Of a stretch of DNA of 64,000 nt, positions 1 to 10,799 are shown one piece after another (within the stretch, counting starts at the first letter, position 1; the number at the start of each line of letters is the position of its first letter). Under the pieces are notes generated by a model. It had not been told where the DNA came from and searched no databases. It was given only the letters and a program-made list of their open reading frames with translations. The position numbers were made by a program, and so were the translations under genes. The stretch lies in the NCBI GenBank assembly GCA_023213395.1, contig CM041465.1:73725741-73789740 (forward strand), given 5' to 3'. Source of the stretch: Cycas panzhihuaensis. Lineage: Eukaryota; Cycadophyta.

Positions 1-8
1 TAAGTAAA

Positions 9-1262
9 ATGGCTATTGCAATAGAAAGTAAAAGCAAGAAACCTACATTCATATCTAAAGATTCTGCTTTTACTTCTAATAAGTATGAAAAAAATCCTGA
101 ATTGCACTCATCTAAAAGGCAAGGAGCAAAGAAGAAAAGAACTAATTTTGTTAAAAGTTCTAACTATTGTGAGCATTGTGATATTAGTGGTCATGTTGCA
201 GCAAAGTGTTGGAAGTTGCATCCAGAGCTAAAGCCAAAGCATATCAAGGATATGGAATCAAGAAAGAAGAAAAAAGGGAAAGCACTACTTTCTGAGGTGG
301 AGCTTCAAAGTGAAGGAGAAGAAGAGAAGGTTACTTTACTTACAAATTATGGAGATGATGCTACAAGGGAGGAATTATTTCACTTGAAGCTTCGAGTAGG
401 AAATAATGTTATTGGTGTCGTTATAGATCTGGGGAGCCAAAAGAATTTGATCTCAGAAAATTTGATTAAGAGCCTTGGGTTGGTAACTACTCCTCACCCT
501 CACCCATATCCTCTTGGTTGGATCCATAAAGATGTGGAAATGCAAATATCAAAGCAATGTACACTTAAATTTTCCATCACTAATGCTTTTGTTGATGAAG
601 TGATATGTGATATGGTACCATTAGATATATGCCATGTTGTACTTGGGAGTCCCTACTTGTGGGATCGAGATGCACTCTTCTATCAAAGGGAGAGAAAGTA
701 TCGGTTGATGAAGGATAACAAGGGCTTCATCATTAAGGCTACAAAGAAGCACTTGGATAAGATGACATTAATTTCAGCCACTAAAGCAAAAAGAATGATC
801 AATGCATGCAGCAAATTTATCATCTTAATGGTCAGGAGGAAAGAAGAGCCAAGAGATGAAGGAGGCCCTTCTACTCACACTCTTCTTATATCACCTAAAC
901 AAATGCAACAGATTGAGGAGTTGAAGAGAAGGTATGACATTCTATTTCAGCATGTTGATGGGCTACCGCCAAAGAGAAAGATAGAGCATGAAATCACTCT
1001 TGTAGGAGATGCACCATTGCCTAACGTTGCTTTGTACAGGCACTCCATTATAGAGAATAATGAGATAAAGAGCCAAGTTGAGGAGTTGCTTGATCAAGGG
1101 GTCATAAGACCTTCATGTTCACCTTGTGGGTCACCAATTGTCTTGGTGCCGAAGAAGGATGGAGGGTGGAGAATGTGTGTAGACTTTCGTGCTTTGAATA
1201 AAATCAAAATTAAAAATCGCTATCCCTTGCCTCACATAGATGATTTGCTTGATCAAATTTAG
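9..1262 (+). pseudogene. E1 gag C-terminus, protease and RT N-terminus
   Basis: The 417-residue frame starts inside gag. Residues 54-67 form a CX2CX4HX4C zinc knuckle (C54, C57, H62, C67) that would bind the RNA genome. A retropepsin domain follows: the catalytic Asp is D140 in VIDLGSQKN, where the usual Ser/Thr after Asp is Leu, and the second half contains [14 protein letters not shown] begins near residue 345 and includes [20 protein letters not shown]. The frame ends at TAG 1260-1262, inside RT and just before the region carrying LDLKSGYHQ, so this stop is a lesion. The first ATG at 9 is probably an internal methionine. Confidence 0.85.
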
Positions 1263-1283
1263 CATGCTTGTTATTTTACTAAG

Positions 1284-1742
1284 TTGGATTTGAAAAGTGG
1301 TTATCACCAAGTTAGGGTCAAAGAGGAGGACACATGGAAGACGGCCTTCAAAACAAAGCAAGGACTCTTTGAATGGATGGTTATGCCTTTCAAATTGTGT
1401 AATGCTCCTGCAACATTCATGAGGCTAATGAATAAAGTGTTAAAGCCTTACTTGTATAATTTTGTTGTTGTCTATCTTGATGACATTTTGATTTTTAGCA
1501 ACACATGGGAGGAATATTTGCAACACATAGAAGAAGTTTTGAAGACTTTGGCTAAGCATCACTTGAAGCTTAATGTGAAGAAGTGTGAATTTGGCAAGGA
1601 GAACTTGGTCTTCTTGGGCTTTGTGGTTGGAGGAGAAAAGTTGAGCATCAATCCACTCAAAACTGAAGCCATCCTCAAATGGCCTAGGCCAACAAACACC
1701 ACAGAGGTGAGAAGTTTTTTAAGAGCTTGTCAATACTTGTGA
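1284..1742 (+). pseudogene. E1 reverse transcriptase core
   Basis: This continues the RT of the upstream frame after the TAG. It contains LDLKSGYHQVRV (motif A), MPFKLCNAPATFMRLMN and the catalytic YLDD at 1473-1484, followed by NVKKCEFGKENLVFLGF of the thumb/connection region. It ends at TGA 1740-1742 in the context CQYL-stop-KFI. In this family that position is normally Arg, so a CGA to TGA transition is the simplest cause. The active site is therefore intact but the protein is cut on both sides. Confidence 0.88.
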
Positions 1743-1744
1743 AA

Positions 1745-2170
1745 GTTTATTCTTCATTTCTCACAAGTTGCAGCACCTCTACATGGATTGTCAAAAGTTA
1801 GTAAAAAGTTTACTTGGGATTCCAAGGAGGAAGAAGCTTTTCTTCTTTTAAAGAAGAAAATTTGTGAAACACGGTTTTGGCAATGCCAAATTTCCAAAGG
1901 CCTTTTGAAGTAGAAGCTGGTGCATGTGGAAATACGATGGGAGTTGTCCTTATTCAAGATGGGAAGCCTATTGCTTACCATTCGGAAGTATTCACCCCTC
2001 AAGTGAAAAACTACCCAACATATGATCGAGAAATGTTCGCACTACATCAAGCATGCAAGCATTGGAGGTCCTACTTACTTGGGAAAGAGGTTGTAGTTCA
2101 TACTGATCATAAGCCTTTTCAATTTTTACAAACCCAAAGTAAATTACGGCAAGCAAGACACCTGAAGTGA
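1745..2170 (+). pseudogene. E1 RNase H
   Basis: From 1745 the RT/RNase H connection (FSQVAAPLHGLSK) is readable, then the frame shifts near 1870. From 1877 the RNase H reads FEVEAGACGNTMGVVLIQDG, with the first catalytic Asp of the usual VETDAS motif changed to Gly or Ala. It continues with YPTYDREMFALHQACKHWRSYL and HTDHKPFQFL. It closes with RHLK then TGA 2168-2170, where the family normally has Trp (TGG to TGA). The next frame begins at once with the tail of the domain. Confidence 0.85.
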
Positions 2171-3814
2171 ATGAGTTATTTACAACAATTCAATATTGTA
2201 ATTAAGTACAAAAAGGGATCTACTAACAAAATTGTTGATATGTTATCTAGACCACCTTGTTCTACTTCTTCTTCTACTTTTGTTTGTAGTTCTCTTATGA
2301 GTTTGCAGGTGGAGCCAATGCATCATGAAGAGTATAGAGACTTGTCCCATGAAGATGAAGCCTTGAAGGAAGAATTAGAAAACCTAGCGAAAGGAAGACC
2401 TTCCCAGCTTGCTTGGAAGGATGGTCTACTTTTCAAAGGGGAGCAGCTCTATGTTCCATCAAAAGGAGACAAGATCAAGTGGCTTAGAGAAGCCCATACT
2501 TCTAAAGTAGCTGGTCACTTTGGTATAGAAAAGACTTTAGCAAACTTGAAAAGATATGTTGTATGGCCAAAGATGCAAAATGATGTAAGAAAATATGTAA
2601 AAGGATGTGTAATGTGTAATTATTCTAAGACTTCTTCTAGAAAATTAGGATTGTATACACCACTTCCTATTCCCACTAGGCCTTGGGAAAGTATGTCCAT
2701 AGATTTCTTAGGGGGACTTCCCATGACTAGGAAGGGACATGACTATCTTTTTGTTGTTATAGATAGATTTAGCAAGATGATATGTTTAATACCTTGTAAG
2801 AAGACAATCACGGGAACAGGGGCAGCTAAGTTGTTCTTTGAGCATGTATGGAAGAATTTTGGCTTGCCTTCTTCCATCATTTCAGATCGAGATACTCAAT
2901 TCCTTTCATCATTTTGGAAGACACTATGGGAGATGATGGACACCAAATTGAAGAGAAGTACAAGTTTTCATCCTCAAATAGATGGACAAACTAAAGTAGT
3001 GAACAAAACTTTGGTACATTTGTTGAGGGGATACAATTCCAAGCATCCAAAGACTTGGGATGGATCATTGGCTTTTCTACAAATTGCATTTAATAGGATA
3101 ATGCATGCATCACACTCTAAACCACCTTTTGAAGTTTGTTTGGGATACTTGCCTCAAAGTCCATTTGACTTAGAATTTTCCATGCAAGCTAAGGAAGGAT
3201 CCGCCAAAGAGAAGGAGGGGCATGACAAGGCTTTAAGATACTTGGAGAAGATCCAGAGAGTCTACAAAGAAGTATATGATCAACTTCTAAGGACTCAACA
3301 AAAGTACAAGGAAAGACATGACAAACATAGGCAAGAGTGTACTTTTCAAGAAGGAGGTTTAGGATGGTTATACTTGAGCAAGGAGAGGTTAAAAGGAGAA
3401 GGCAAGAAACTCAAACCTATAAGGTATGGACCATTCAAGATTTTGAGAAAAGTAGGTGGCAATTCTTTTCAACTTGATCTTTCACCTTATATGCAAATAT
3501 ATTCAATAGTAAATGTTGAATATTTAAAACTCTTTGAACCCTCCCTGCTAGATGAGGAGCAGGACCGGTTTACTTTACCTTCAATTGATGACTTGTATTT
3601 GGAAAGCGAGGAGCCTCTCAAGGAGGATTGTATCTTGGAGAGAAAATCCACCAAAACAAGACATAAGACACATGAATCTTTTAGGATTGGATTAGCAGGA
3701 CAGTTGCCTAGTAAGGCCAAGTGGTTTAGTAGGCAACAAGGGAACAACACTTCCCCCATCTTTAATTCTAAGCCAAACAGGAGTTGGCTATTTTCCAAGG
3801 AAGGGAAGCCATGA
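2171..3814 (+). pseudogene. E1 integrase with decayed chromodomain
   Basis: The 547-residue frame opens with the RNase H tail (MSYLQQFNIVIKYKKGSTNK). Integrase follows: an HHCC zinc-binding region (GHFGIEKT to CVMCNYSK), then the catalytic core. The first Asp is residue 178 (2702-2704), the second is residue 239 in SDRDTQF (2885-2887), and exactly 35 residues later, where the catalytic Glu belongs, there is Lys (2993-2995) in DGQTKVVNK. This GAA to AAA change should inactivate the enzyme. The GPF module is IRYGPFKILRKVGGNSFQL. A degenerate chromodomain lies at about 3625-3740 (ILERKSTKTRHKTHESF, then AKWFSRQQ), which in intact relatives directs insertion to marked chromatin. Confidence 0.88.
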
Positions 3815-4080
3815 TCGAGGAGGATCTACCATATGTCTACAAGAGGCAGAAAATGCTAGACATTGGCACAAATGAAAGAAATAGGGCCAAATGGTGTCAA
3901 ACTAATATGAAATTTTATGGAGAGGAAGAAGACACATCCCACTACATATGTGCAAAAGGTGGGGTTCAAAAATTATCATTTGATTAGATTACAAGCCTTG
4001 TTTTGCAGAAAATTGATCCCATAGCCAATAGAAAAACAACAAATACATACTATTATTAAATCAATGAAAATGGGGTCAAA

Positions 4081-4618
4081 TGTTATCCAAATGAACTAAA
4101 CTTTTGAGGAAGTAAAGGGGATATGTGTACCTATACGTGTACCAAATTTGAGCTGAATTGGAGTTTGTTAACCCTAGGTACCAAGCCGCAACTTTTCGGA
4201 ATTGCATGAATGTCACCTGGACAACATGCATTCTGGTTGTTAGTGGTTGTACTTGCATGATTGCCACTTGTTAAACATGCATTTTGGGTTTCTTTCTATA
4301 AATTGAGCTCTCTTGAGCTCATTTATGATGTTGGAGACTTGGTTCTTGTGTGTGAGAGACACATGACTTGGGAGCATCATTGAGGAAGCACTTGGAGGGT
4401 TGGAGGTCCCCTTATGGTATAATTGTATCATCTATTCCTTGTAACTTGCCCATTCTTTTGCTAGATGTTTTCTCCACCATTAAATGGAGCTTTTTCTAGT
4501 TTAATAAAAGTATTATTCTTCCTACATTGGAGCAATGGCAAGTATGAATGATTTGGTGTAGAATTTCCTTTTATGGGCTCATTCTTGTTTTGATGTTATT
4601 GGGAATTTTACACTAACA
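4081..4618 (+). repeat. E1 3' LTR
   Basis: The 538-bp stretch starts TGTTATCC and ends CACTAACA, directly after the untranslated tail of E1. It contains a TATA-like box TATAAATT at 4297-4304 and an AATAAA polyadenylation signal at 4503-4508 in the expected order for U3-R-U5. With no 5' LTR in the window, the ends rest on TG...CA and position only. Confidence 0.6.
4297..4304 (+). promoter_or_regulatory. TATA box in the E1 LTR
   Basis: TATAAATT lies about 215 bp into the LTR and about 200 bp before AATAAA, typical spacing for the transcription start of a plant LTR. It is seen directly; activity is inferred. Confidence 0.45.
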
Positions 4619-4689
4619 CCCTAGGATCTCAAGGAGAAAGGTTGGTAATTGATTTCTTCACCAATTACACTCTACTTTGGGATCAATAA

Positions 4690-5335
4690 TCCATGGTTAC
4701 AAAAATATATCTTGCCTGTGTTTGTCGTGTTGTTGGCTTTATAGGGCCAATGAAATCTAGCCCCCACTTCTCAAATGGTGCTAGGGGAAGTACTGGATTT
4801 AGTGGGTTGAAATCTTTGTGGTTTTCCGACTCTCTGGCAGTGATTACACTTCTTTACCCATCCCTTCACATCCTCGAACAAGGTTGGCTACCAAAATCTA
4901 GCTATCAACATCTTCCTTTGTGTATTTTTCACCCTTGTATGTCCAGCAGATACTCCTTCATGTGCCTGGGACATCACTTGTCATACCTCATATGGTTGAA
5001 TACAATGACGCAGGAGATCGTCAAGTCTGAGTTGATATAATTCTCCATCAATTAGTTGGTAGGGTTCTTCTTTCCATATTAAGTTCCTTTTTTGTGTCTA
5101 ATCCAAATTTTGGGGGCATTGTCTTGTTGTTAGAGTCTCGATAATATCTTCATATCATTCGATACAGACTTCTTCGATATTGAACAATGCTATGTCAAGA
5201 AAATCATCATGCACTCCTACAACTTTTTCCCCATCATATATTATGGAAAGTTGGTTGGGGACTATATGAGCTTTTCTTAGTTTAACAATGATTCGAAAGG
5301 TAAATTTCTAGAATAGCATTAACCATTGGCTAATG
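4690..5335 (-). pseudogene. E2: Tat-like Ty3 fragment, RNase H end and integrase start
   Basis: Read on the minus strand, about 4735-4800 encodes the integrase-start motif FEKWGLDFIGPI in slightly changed form. Positions 4880-5010 match the zinc-finger stretch of E12 at 56420-56560, including the text for EAHEGVSAGH. Positions 5200-5335 match the end of RNase H at 56770-56900. The copy has many stops and frameshifts. It stops abruptly inside RNase H at 5335, where the E3 LTR begins, so E3 apparently inserted into it. It is a distinct, older copy from E4. Confidence 0.75.
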
Positions 5336-5545
5336 TGTCCTATTAGTAATGGTTTATTCTATTAGAGCAAAGAAAAGATGGAAGAGAGAAGAACAATGAA
5401 TTATATTATTATTGAGAAGTACATCATGCATTTATATACAAGGGGTCATTAATAGTATCCCTAATTCAGAGTTACTTTGTTAATGGCATGACTTATACTA
5501 AGGTTACATTTATAACAAAAGAATAAGACATTACTTATTCTAACA
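5336..5545 (-). repeat. E3 3' LTR
   Basis: On the minus strand the purine run AAGAGGGGA is followed at once by TGTTAGAATAAG, a classic polypurine-tract/LTR junction. The other end is AGGACA next to the E2 fragment. The roughly 210-bp LTR is short even for copia. It has a TATA-like sequence (TATATAAA on the minus strand, about 5431-5438). No second LTR is present for comparison. Confidence 0.6.
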
Positions 5546-6519
5546 TCCCCTCTTAATGTCCAATCCTTTTCTTTCATACCTATTTTTGTTTTGAGATATA
5601 TGAATTTATCCCTTACAAGAGGTTTAGTGAAGATATCTGCTAGTTGTTCTTCACTTGGGCAATAAACTAGCTTGATTTCCTTTTTATCAACCTTTTCTCT
5701 AATGAACTGGTGACACACTTCAATATGTTTTGTTCGTGCACGAAACGCAAGATTCTCTGTCATTTGAATGGTGCTTTGATTGTCACAATTTATTGGAATG
5801 GGTGTGATTTGATACTCATGGAGTTCTTTGAGTCTTCAAAGCCAAGTTGCTTCACATACTGCATGAACTGCTGCTTGATATTTGGTATCAGAGATAGAGA
5901 GGGAGATTGTTGATTGTCTCTTTGTCTTCCATGAGACAATTCCACTCTCAAGACCAAAGCAATATCATGTGGTTCAATTGCGGCTGTCTATGTCTCCAAC
6001 CCAATCTGAACCTGAATATCCTGTCAGTTGACCTATACTTTTGTTGTCGTATTGAATGCCATAAGATTTTGTTCCCTATAGGTATCGAAATATTCTTTTG
6101 GCAACCTTCCAGCGAGATTCCTTAGGTGTAGACATATACATGAAAATAATCCCGATAGCATATGCAATGTCTAGTCTTGTAGAGGTGAGATAGATGAGGT
6201 TCCCAAGAAGTTTCCTTTATAGTATCTCATCAACTAGTTTCCCCTCTAGATCTGCATTGAGTTTGACTCTTGTGCACATGGGAGTTGGAGCAAGCTTGTA
6301 GTTTGTCATGTTGAACTCCTCCAGTATTCATGCAACATACTTGCTTTGGTGCAAAAGGATTCCTTGGGATTGTTGTTGGATTTCTATTCCTAGGTAGTAC
6401 TGCAGAAGTCCCAAATCCGTCATTTCAAATGTCTTCAACAACTTATGTTTCATATTTTCAATCCAACTTGTGTTTTCATTGTTGACTTCACGATTCACTA
6501 CACTTGTGAAAACTAACAC
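5546..6519 (-). pseudogene. E3 RT C-terminus and RNase H
   Basis: The RT end reads FEMTDLGLLQYYLGIE (6328-6519). The following RNase H is interrupted by several stops and shifts. The last part (5546-5763) is clear: RTKHIEVCHQFIREKV, then LVYCPSEEQLADIFTKPL, the diagnostic C-terminal motif of copia pol. This is an inactive remnant. Confidence 0.82.
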
Positions 6520-6537
6520 TCTTCAAGGGATCATTGG

Positions 6538-7425
6538 TTGTTAGTCTAGATTAGGATATGGTCAACATGCTTCTTTTCCCATTAACTATCATTAAGGTTC
6601 TCATGCATACAATGTTATCACACACTCATCCTTAATTTATCACAATATCATCATAAATTCCACACAACAATACATCAAACAACATGTATTCACTATACAA
6701 TCATCATGGTACACATAAGACACAATATTCCACATAACTCTTTACTTTATTAAGCAATATGCCTCATACATTGTGTTTTGGAATGCATCATGCATACGTT
6801 CCAGCCATATACACAAGGTCTGTTACATGCATCCCAAACAGGGAATGTATCCGGAATGCATCTGCTGGATTCTCAATCCATACCGCCTTCCTCAGTATGT
6901 TGACTGTCATACTGCTTCATCAATTGGAATACTTAGCTCTCACCATTGAGAGAATGACATATGATTGAATCACTTGGCTCTCACCGCTAGAATGATCCTC
7001 AAAAGTCTCCTTAAATGCGTCCTCTTGATGCCTCTTGGTGAAGGGTTATGACTCTCAGTCATAATCATACCTTTTTGTCACTAAGGTACCCTTTCATTAA
7101 TCACATGATTAAGTCTCCTTAATGGTGCCTTTTCCGTTCATACATTTGTACATACATCCATCTGTGCTGACAACATCATGCCTGGGTGCCTTTGGGTCAA
7201 ACCCGCTCATGCATACTTTGCTATCTGCTAGCGTACCAAAAACAGTATGCACCCTATGTTGCTTACCTAAAATGGTACGCACCTATCATACGTACCCAGA
7301 ATGCTTCATTTCTCATCTTTTTTCACTGTGCGTAACTTTGTGCGGTTTGTGCCTTCATTCTACTAGTCAATACGAGCCTACATTCCATGTACCACATAGC
7401 GTATGTGTTAACATATTCCCCAACA
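6538..7425 (-). repeat. E4 3' LTR, one end truncated
   Basis: Aligned with the E12 LTRs it matches from about their position 65 to the end, with shared text such as the AGCTCTCACC / CGGCTCTCACC block and the GGTACG-rich segment. On the minus strand it begins TGTTGGGG at 7425, after GGGATAGA. The far end (6538) is missing the terminal 60 bases or so and abuts E3. It is more diverged from the E12 LTRs than those are from each other. Confidence 0.72.
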
Positions 7426-7512
7426 TCTATCCCGGGTCGACAAAATAGGGTGGAGCATCCTTGCTCATCAAAATTTTCAAAAAGTTTTGGGGTATCATTC
7501 CCCCTCTCTGTT

Positions 7513-8340
7513 CTAAGGCTGCCCCTGCTGCCTCTGTTCCGTTGCTTGGTCTCTTGTAGCCAAAATTTCTTCATTGATTTGAGTAAGGGTTGCTAACACG
7601 GTGCCTTTTTCCTTGATTTTTTCTTGAAAGGCAGCTATTTCTGCATTATACTCCTCCTCCACTTCTTTAATTAATTGAATTATTTGTTGTGTTTCTCCTT
7701 CCGTTTGGGTTGCCTGTGTTGATGTCTCCCTTGTCCCCATTATAGGAGGAAATTTTGTCCATTCCTCAAGGGAGGGTTCTACTTCCACTTCCTCTTCGGG
7801 TTCACCCTTGTCCCTTCTCTTAGTGCTTCTACATACCACTTGTTTGGTATGGTGTGGAAAAGGAGATCCTGGGGTTTGTTGAAGCCACTTTAACATTTTT
7901 GTCATTTCCTTTTTCACTCCCCTCTTGATTTCCATGCCCTGAATGTTTTTCGAGAATGAATTCACCCATTGCTTCATCAAGGGTTCCCATGGACGAATGG
8001 TTGATTGTAGAGGTTGTACTCCCAGGCACTGATGAAATAAGATGGCCAATAATAGGGAGGGGGGCCTGAATGGATGTGTCATGATCTCTCCAATCTGTTG
8101 TACCATGTTTACAACCAAAAATTCTGACCAATTTAGCTGCTCCCTGTCTCGAACTCTTAGTAATATCATCATCATTCCCCCTGGAATGTATGTATATTAC
8201 CTTTTGGATAGAAACCTTGTATTTACCATTTTTTCTATCCATTCCAACCTAATATCCTTTATATCTGCTACACGAATGCCTCCTAATAATATCTGAGTGT
8301 TTTCCTAGTAAAACTCCTTTACTCAGGTTTCTCGATCTAC
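7513..8340 (-). pseudogene. E4 extra ORF downstream of integrase
   Basis: The main frame (8175 down to 7513, 220 residues) begins at an internal methionine. Homology to the E12 copy extends upstream through a stop (TYIPGGMMMILL matches AYIPGGMMPVLL). It has a conserved central block, LNWSEFLVVNMVQQI and then SLLLAILFHQCLGVQ. A basic and acidic linker follows, then a C-terminal coiled-coil-like segment (EYNAEIAAFQEKIKEKG) and a Gln-rich end. It lies between IN and the 3' LTR. I see no signal peptide and no clear membrane anchor, so it is not an obvious envelope gene. The function is unknown. Confidence 0.7.
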
Positions 8341-8559
8341 CTCTGATCTCTTGGTGGCAATTGGGTCTTCTCCCTCCTTCAGAAGCCCTATATGTAAGTG
8401 GATTGTTTCTTTTCTTTGGAATAGTAGTTTATTTCTGAGGAACTACTTGGAATTTTGTGTTAAATCCGTATTGGTTCTTTCCTTCGTATAGCACTTCTTG
8501 CTAGCTTTTTGCTAACGTCAGATTCCACCTGTGTCCCTCTCTTTGTCGTTTACGTACTC

Positions 8560-8750
8560 TGTGAGAATGGTTGTAGGTATGTATAATATGCTTTGTTCTT
8601 TTGGTTCTTTTCTTCTGTGCATACCCAATGTTGTACGTTTCTGGTACATATAGTGTATGTTTGCTCGCTTACTTGATTTTCACTTTACATACCTAGTAAT
8701 GTACCTTTTTTGGTACGTATAATATATTTGACTGGTATGTACACAAAATT
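8560..8750. repeat. E4 spacer with GTACG-rich degenerate repeats
   Basis: Between the extra ORF and IN, units of the type GGTACGTATAATGT recur several times (for example near 8640, 8700 and 8715). The units are too diverged to give a fixed period by eye. The position corresponds to the 69-bp array of E12. Confidence 0.5.
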
Positions 8751-9029
8751 TTTTATTTTTCTAATGTATTTTTTCCCGAATTTTGATTTCTCTCATGGTA
8801 GTGTATCTTTCCTCTTGCGATTTGCCATATTGCTTATTTGTATGATATGAGTTATAGTTGTTTTTTCTGTTTTTTGATTTTTTTTTTTTTTTTGTATTTT
8901 TGGTTACATAGCGAACTAAATCACGCTCCAGTATCAAGGCGGTCTGGTTTGCCTCAACTCCATGCAACACAATATGGCACAACCAACTGATTCCTCTAGT
9001 GGATTTGTCACTCCCTAGTTGTGATAGGA

Positions 9030-9290
9030 TTTGGGTTTATGGCCCTTGACCATTTTAGGCAGTAGTTGGCCTGCTAGTTTCTTCAACTAGATAGTGCCAC
9101 TCTTGTACACCTTCTCAATCATATATGGGCCTTTCTAATGCATCTTCAATTCTACCTGGGGTGTTCGAGATTTGTTGTTGAATCGCCATACTCGTTCACC
9201 CTTCTTCAAATATGATGTCTTGACATGGCAGTCGTGCATCGTCTTTTTCACCTTTTCCTTGGTGTGGTATGCTTTGTCAGTTTCTTCTTA
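9030..9290 (-). pseudogene. E4 integrase C-terminus
   Basis: The minus strand encodes HDCHVKTSYLKKGERVWRF and then a KGPY motif, matching the C-terminal HDRHLRKPQFKEGDQVLLY and GPY module of E12 (55530-55690). The catalytic core is missing at the deletion junction. The gene is a remnant. Confidence 0.65.
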
Positions 9291-9299
9291 TGATCCCTT

Positions 9300-10040
9300 A
9301 ATTGATTTTTGTTTATTATGCCTTCTCCCAACCAATGTTCTATACAATGTATTAAGTGGGTAGTTCCATATAGTTCTTCTCCATAAAAGGGCTTCACATA
9401 ATCTCCAATGTATTCTTCATGGCTTCTGTCTTCTGGAATGGCAATTTTGTCTCCTAGGTCAAAATCTCTAGGGATACTTTCCGCTAGTTCCTCTTCTTCT
9501 TCCTTAGATTCAGTGTCGACATTTGAAAAGGACCTTTCGCTGGGTGGGTGTACCTCTAAAGAAGATGAGGAAGGTTTGTTACTTCCTTCGTCAGGTTGGG
9601 ATGGGGGTGGGAAGGGCAGTCTACCTCAGGACCCACACCAAAGGTAGAGAGAAGGTTAGGGTTAGAGGGGGTTGGGGGTATCGAGAGGTGAATTAGGGTA
9701 AGGGTTTGGGTTAAAAGGGGGATTTGGGTTTGGGTCTAGGTTTTCCATATTATTATTAACACTCGTATAATCAAAAGATTTAGATTTAATATCAACGTCC
9801 TCAGTTACATTCTGAGAAAGTAGGTTACACCTATAGGATGGGGTATTGATTTCATATGCATCTTGCAACTAGTAATCCACAAACTTTGTCACATTCTCAT
9901 CATTAGAATAGCTGTAAATTTCACCGAAAATAAATTGGTTCCATCTTTTGAGAACTAATCAACTTTGTCGGCTCCTCTGTTGTGTGATATAAATTACTTT
10001 CATCAAAAGAAGATGCAGTTTCTTCACTTGCGATAGTTGG
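9300..10040 (-). pseudogene. E4 region between PR and RT, with the start of Gag-like module 1
   Basis: The minus frame at 9662-9868 reads LQDAYEINTPSYRCNLL-type sequence, close to E12 LQDAYEVNSSSHRCNLLS (about 59330-59390). Nearer 9360 it reads DYVKPFYGEELYGTT, matching E12 KHVKPFYGEQLYGTTHL at the start of module 1. The Pro/Asn-rich stretch (PNPNPPFNPNP) gives the DNA a G-rich, telomere-like look. The module itself is cut by the internal deletion. Confidence 0.65.
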
Positions 10041-10619
10041 TCAGACCATGTGTGACTAGGTATGACCATGAGTAATCAAGTATGACTAGCCACGACAATG
10101 GTACGACCAGGTGCGAACAACCTCGACAACCAGCTACGATCAAATCAAATCTTGTTTGTAATCTAATGGCAAAGATTAGCCACTAAGGGATTAATAATTA
10201 TGTAATGAAAGGAAGTTATAACTGAATGTAACTTAAACCACTTAATGAAATAACTGTATCTTGTAAGGGACACATGTATGTGTGTGTAGATAGGACTCTC
10301 TCTTCTTTTTGGTTGTCGGCACTATAGGCCCTTCTATTGTACACTGCTCCGGCCTGCGTCTAGTTGTGAGAGGACCAGACGTAGCGCCTTCATATAATGA
10401 AGTTTGTCTTTCATGGTCCATTGTGATCTTGTGCTATTTATTCTGCTATAATTCTTTTTTGGAATGGCTTTGGGGGTAGATTAGCCAACACACACATCCT
10501 CACCTACAATTGTTAGTCTAATTGTATATAACTGGTTCTTCTAACACCTAAGCTCAAGTCCCCACTTCTCAGCACATATAAGGCATAGGCCTTTTTTCCC
10601 TAACTTTTCTCATTTTGCC
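10041..10619. other. Unassigned sequence, possible solo LTR or LTR piece
   Basis: E4 homology ends at 10040 and a new sequence begins TGGTCAGACC. Its first 100 bases carry short, imperfect repeats built on TATGAC/CACGAC motifs. No coding frame is recognisable. The block has some LTR character, but no matching copy or target duplication was found, so this is only a possibility. Confidence 0.3.
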
Positions 10620-10799
10620 CTTGTCCTTTGAAGGACTAATCTAACTAACCTATTTGGCCTAACAGGCAAGAGGTTAGGTCAAATGATGTGGTCAAATAGT
10701 AGTAGTAATGACAACAACAACTGCTTAGGCAATGTGGTCACGTCTTAGATACAACAAACAAAACACTTGTTGTGATATCAAAATATTAGTTTACTGCAG

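Larger units (their letters stand above)
1..4618 (+). mobile_element. E1: Ty3/gypsy chromovirus, 5' part outside the window
   Basis: The coding order gag zinc knuckle, protease, RT, RNase H, integrase, chromodomain-like tail and 3' LTR identifies a chromovirus-type Ty3 element on the + strand. The 5' LTR and gag start lie before position 1, so target duplications cannot be checked. The pol frame is interrupted by stops at 1260-1262, 1740-1742 and 2168-2170 and by a frameshift near 1870. From 3815 to 4080 lies a short untranslated stretch ending in a weak purine-rich run (4064-4080) before the LTR. The copy is not autonomous. Confidence 0.9.
5336..6530 (-). mobile_element. E3: 5'-truncated Ty1/copia element
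   Basis: The minus strand holds the end of a copia RT (6328-6519, FEMTDLGLLQYYLGIEIQQQ), a broken RNase H (5550-6327) and a 3' LTR (5336-5545). The rest of RT, IN, PR, gag and the 5' LTR are missing: the sequence changes near 6530 into the LTR remnant of E4. The left end sits in the E2 RNase H gene. Confidence 0.8.
6538..10040 (-). mobile_element. E4: internally deleted Tat-like Ty3 element
   Basis: In minus orientation the pieces are the region between PR and RT (9300-10040), then directly the integrase C-terminus (about 9030-9285), a tandem-repeat spacer, the extra ORF (7513-8340) and the 3' LTR (6538-7425). RT, RNase H and most of IN, about 3.3 kb by comparison with E12, are missing at a junction near 9285-9310. 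The 5' half (gag, PBS, 5' LTR) is cut at 10040. Each piece aligns by eye with E12, so E4 is the same or a sister family. Confidence 0.82.

Noticed and set aside
4693-5040. 115-residue plus-strand frame
   Set aside because: It is the antisense shadow of the Tat-like integrase fragment E2.
9655-9760. Telomere-like G-rich stretch (GGGTTTGGGTT, AGGGTTAGAGGG)
   Set aside because: On the minus strand it encodes a Pro/Asn-rich linker (PNPNPPFNPNP) of E4 in frame with recognised sequence; there is no regular TTTAGGG array.
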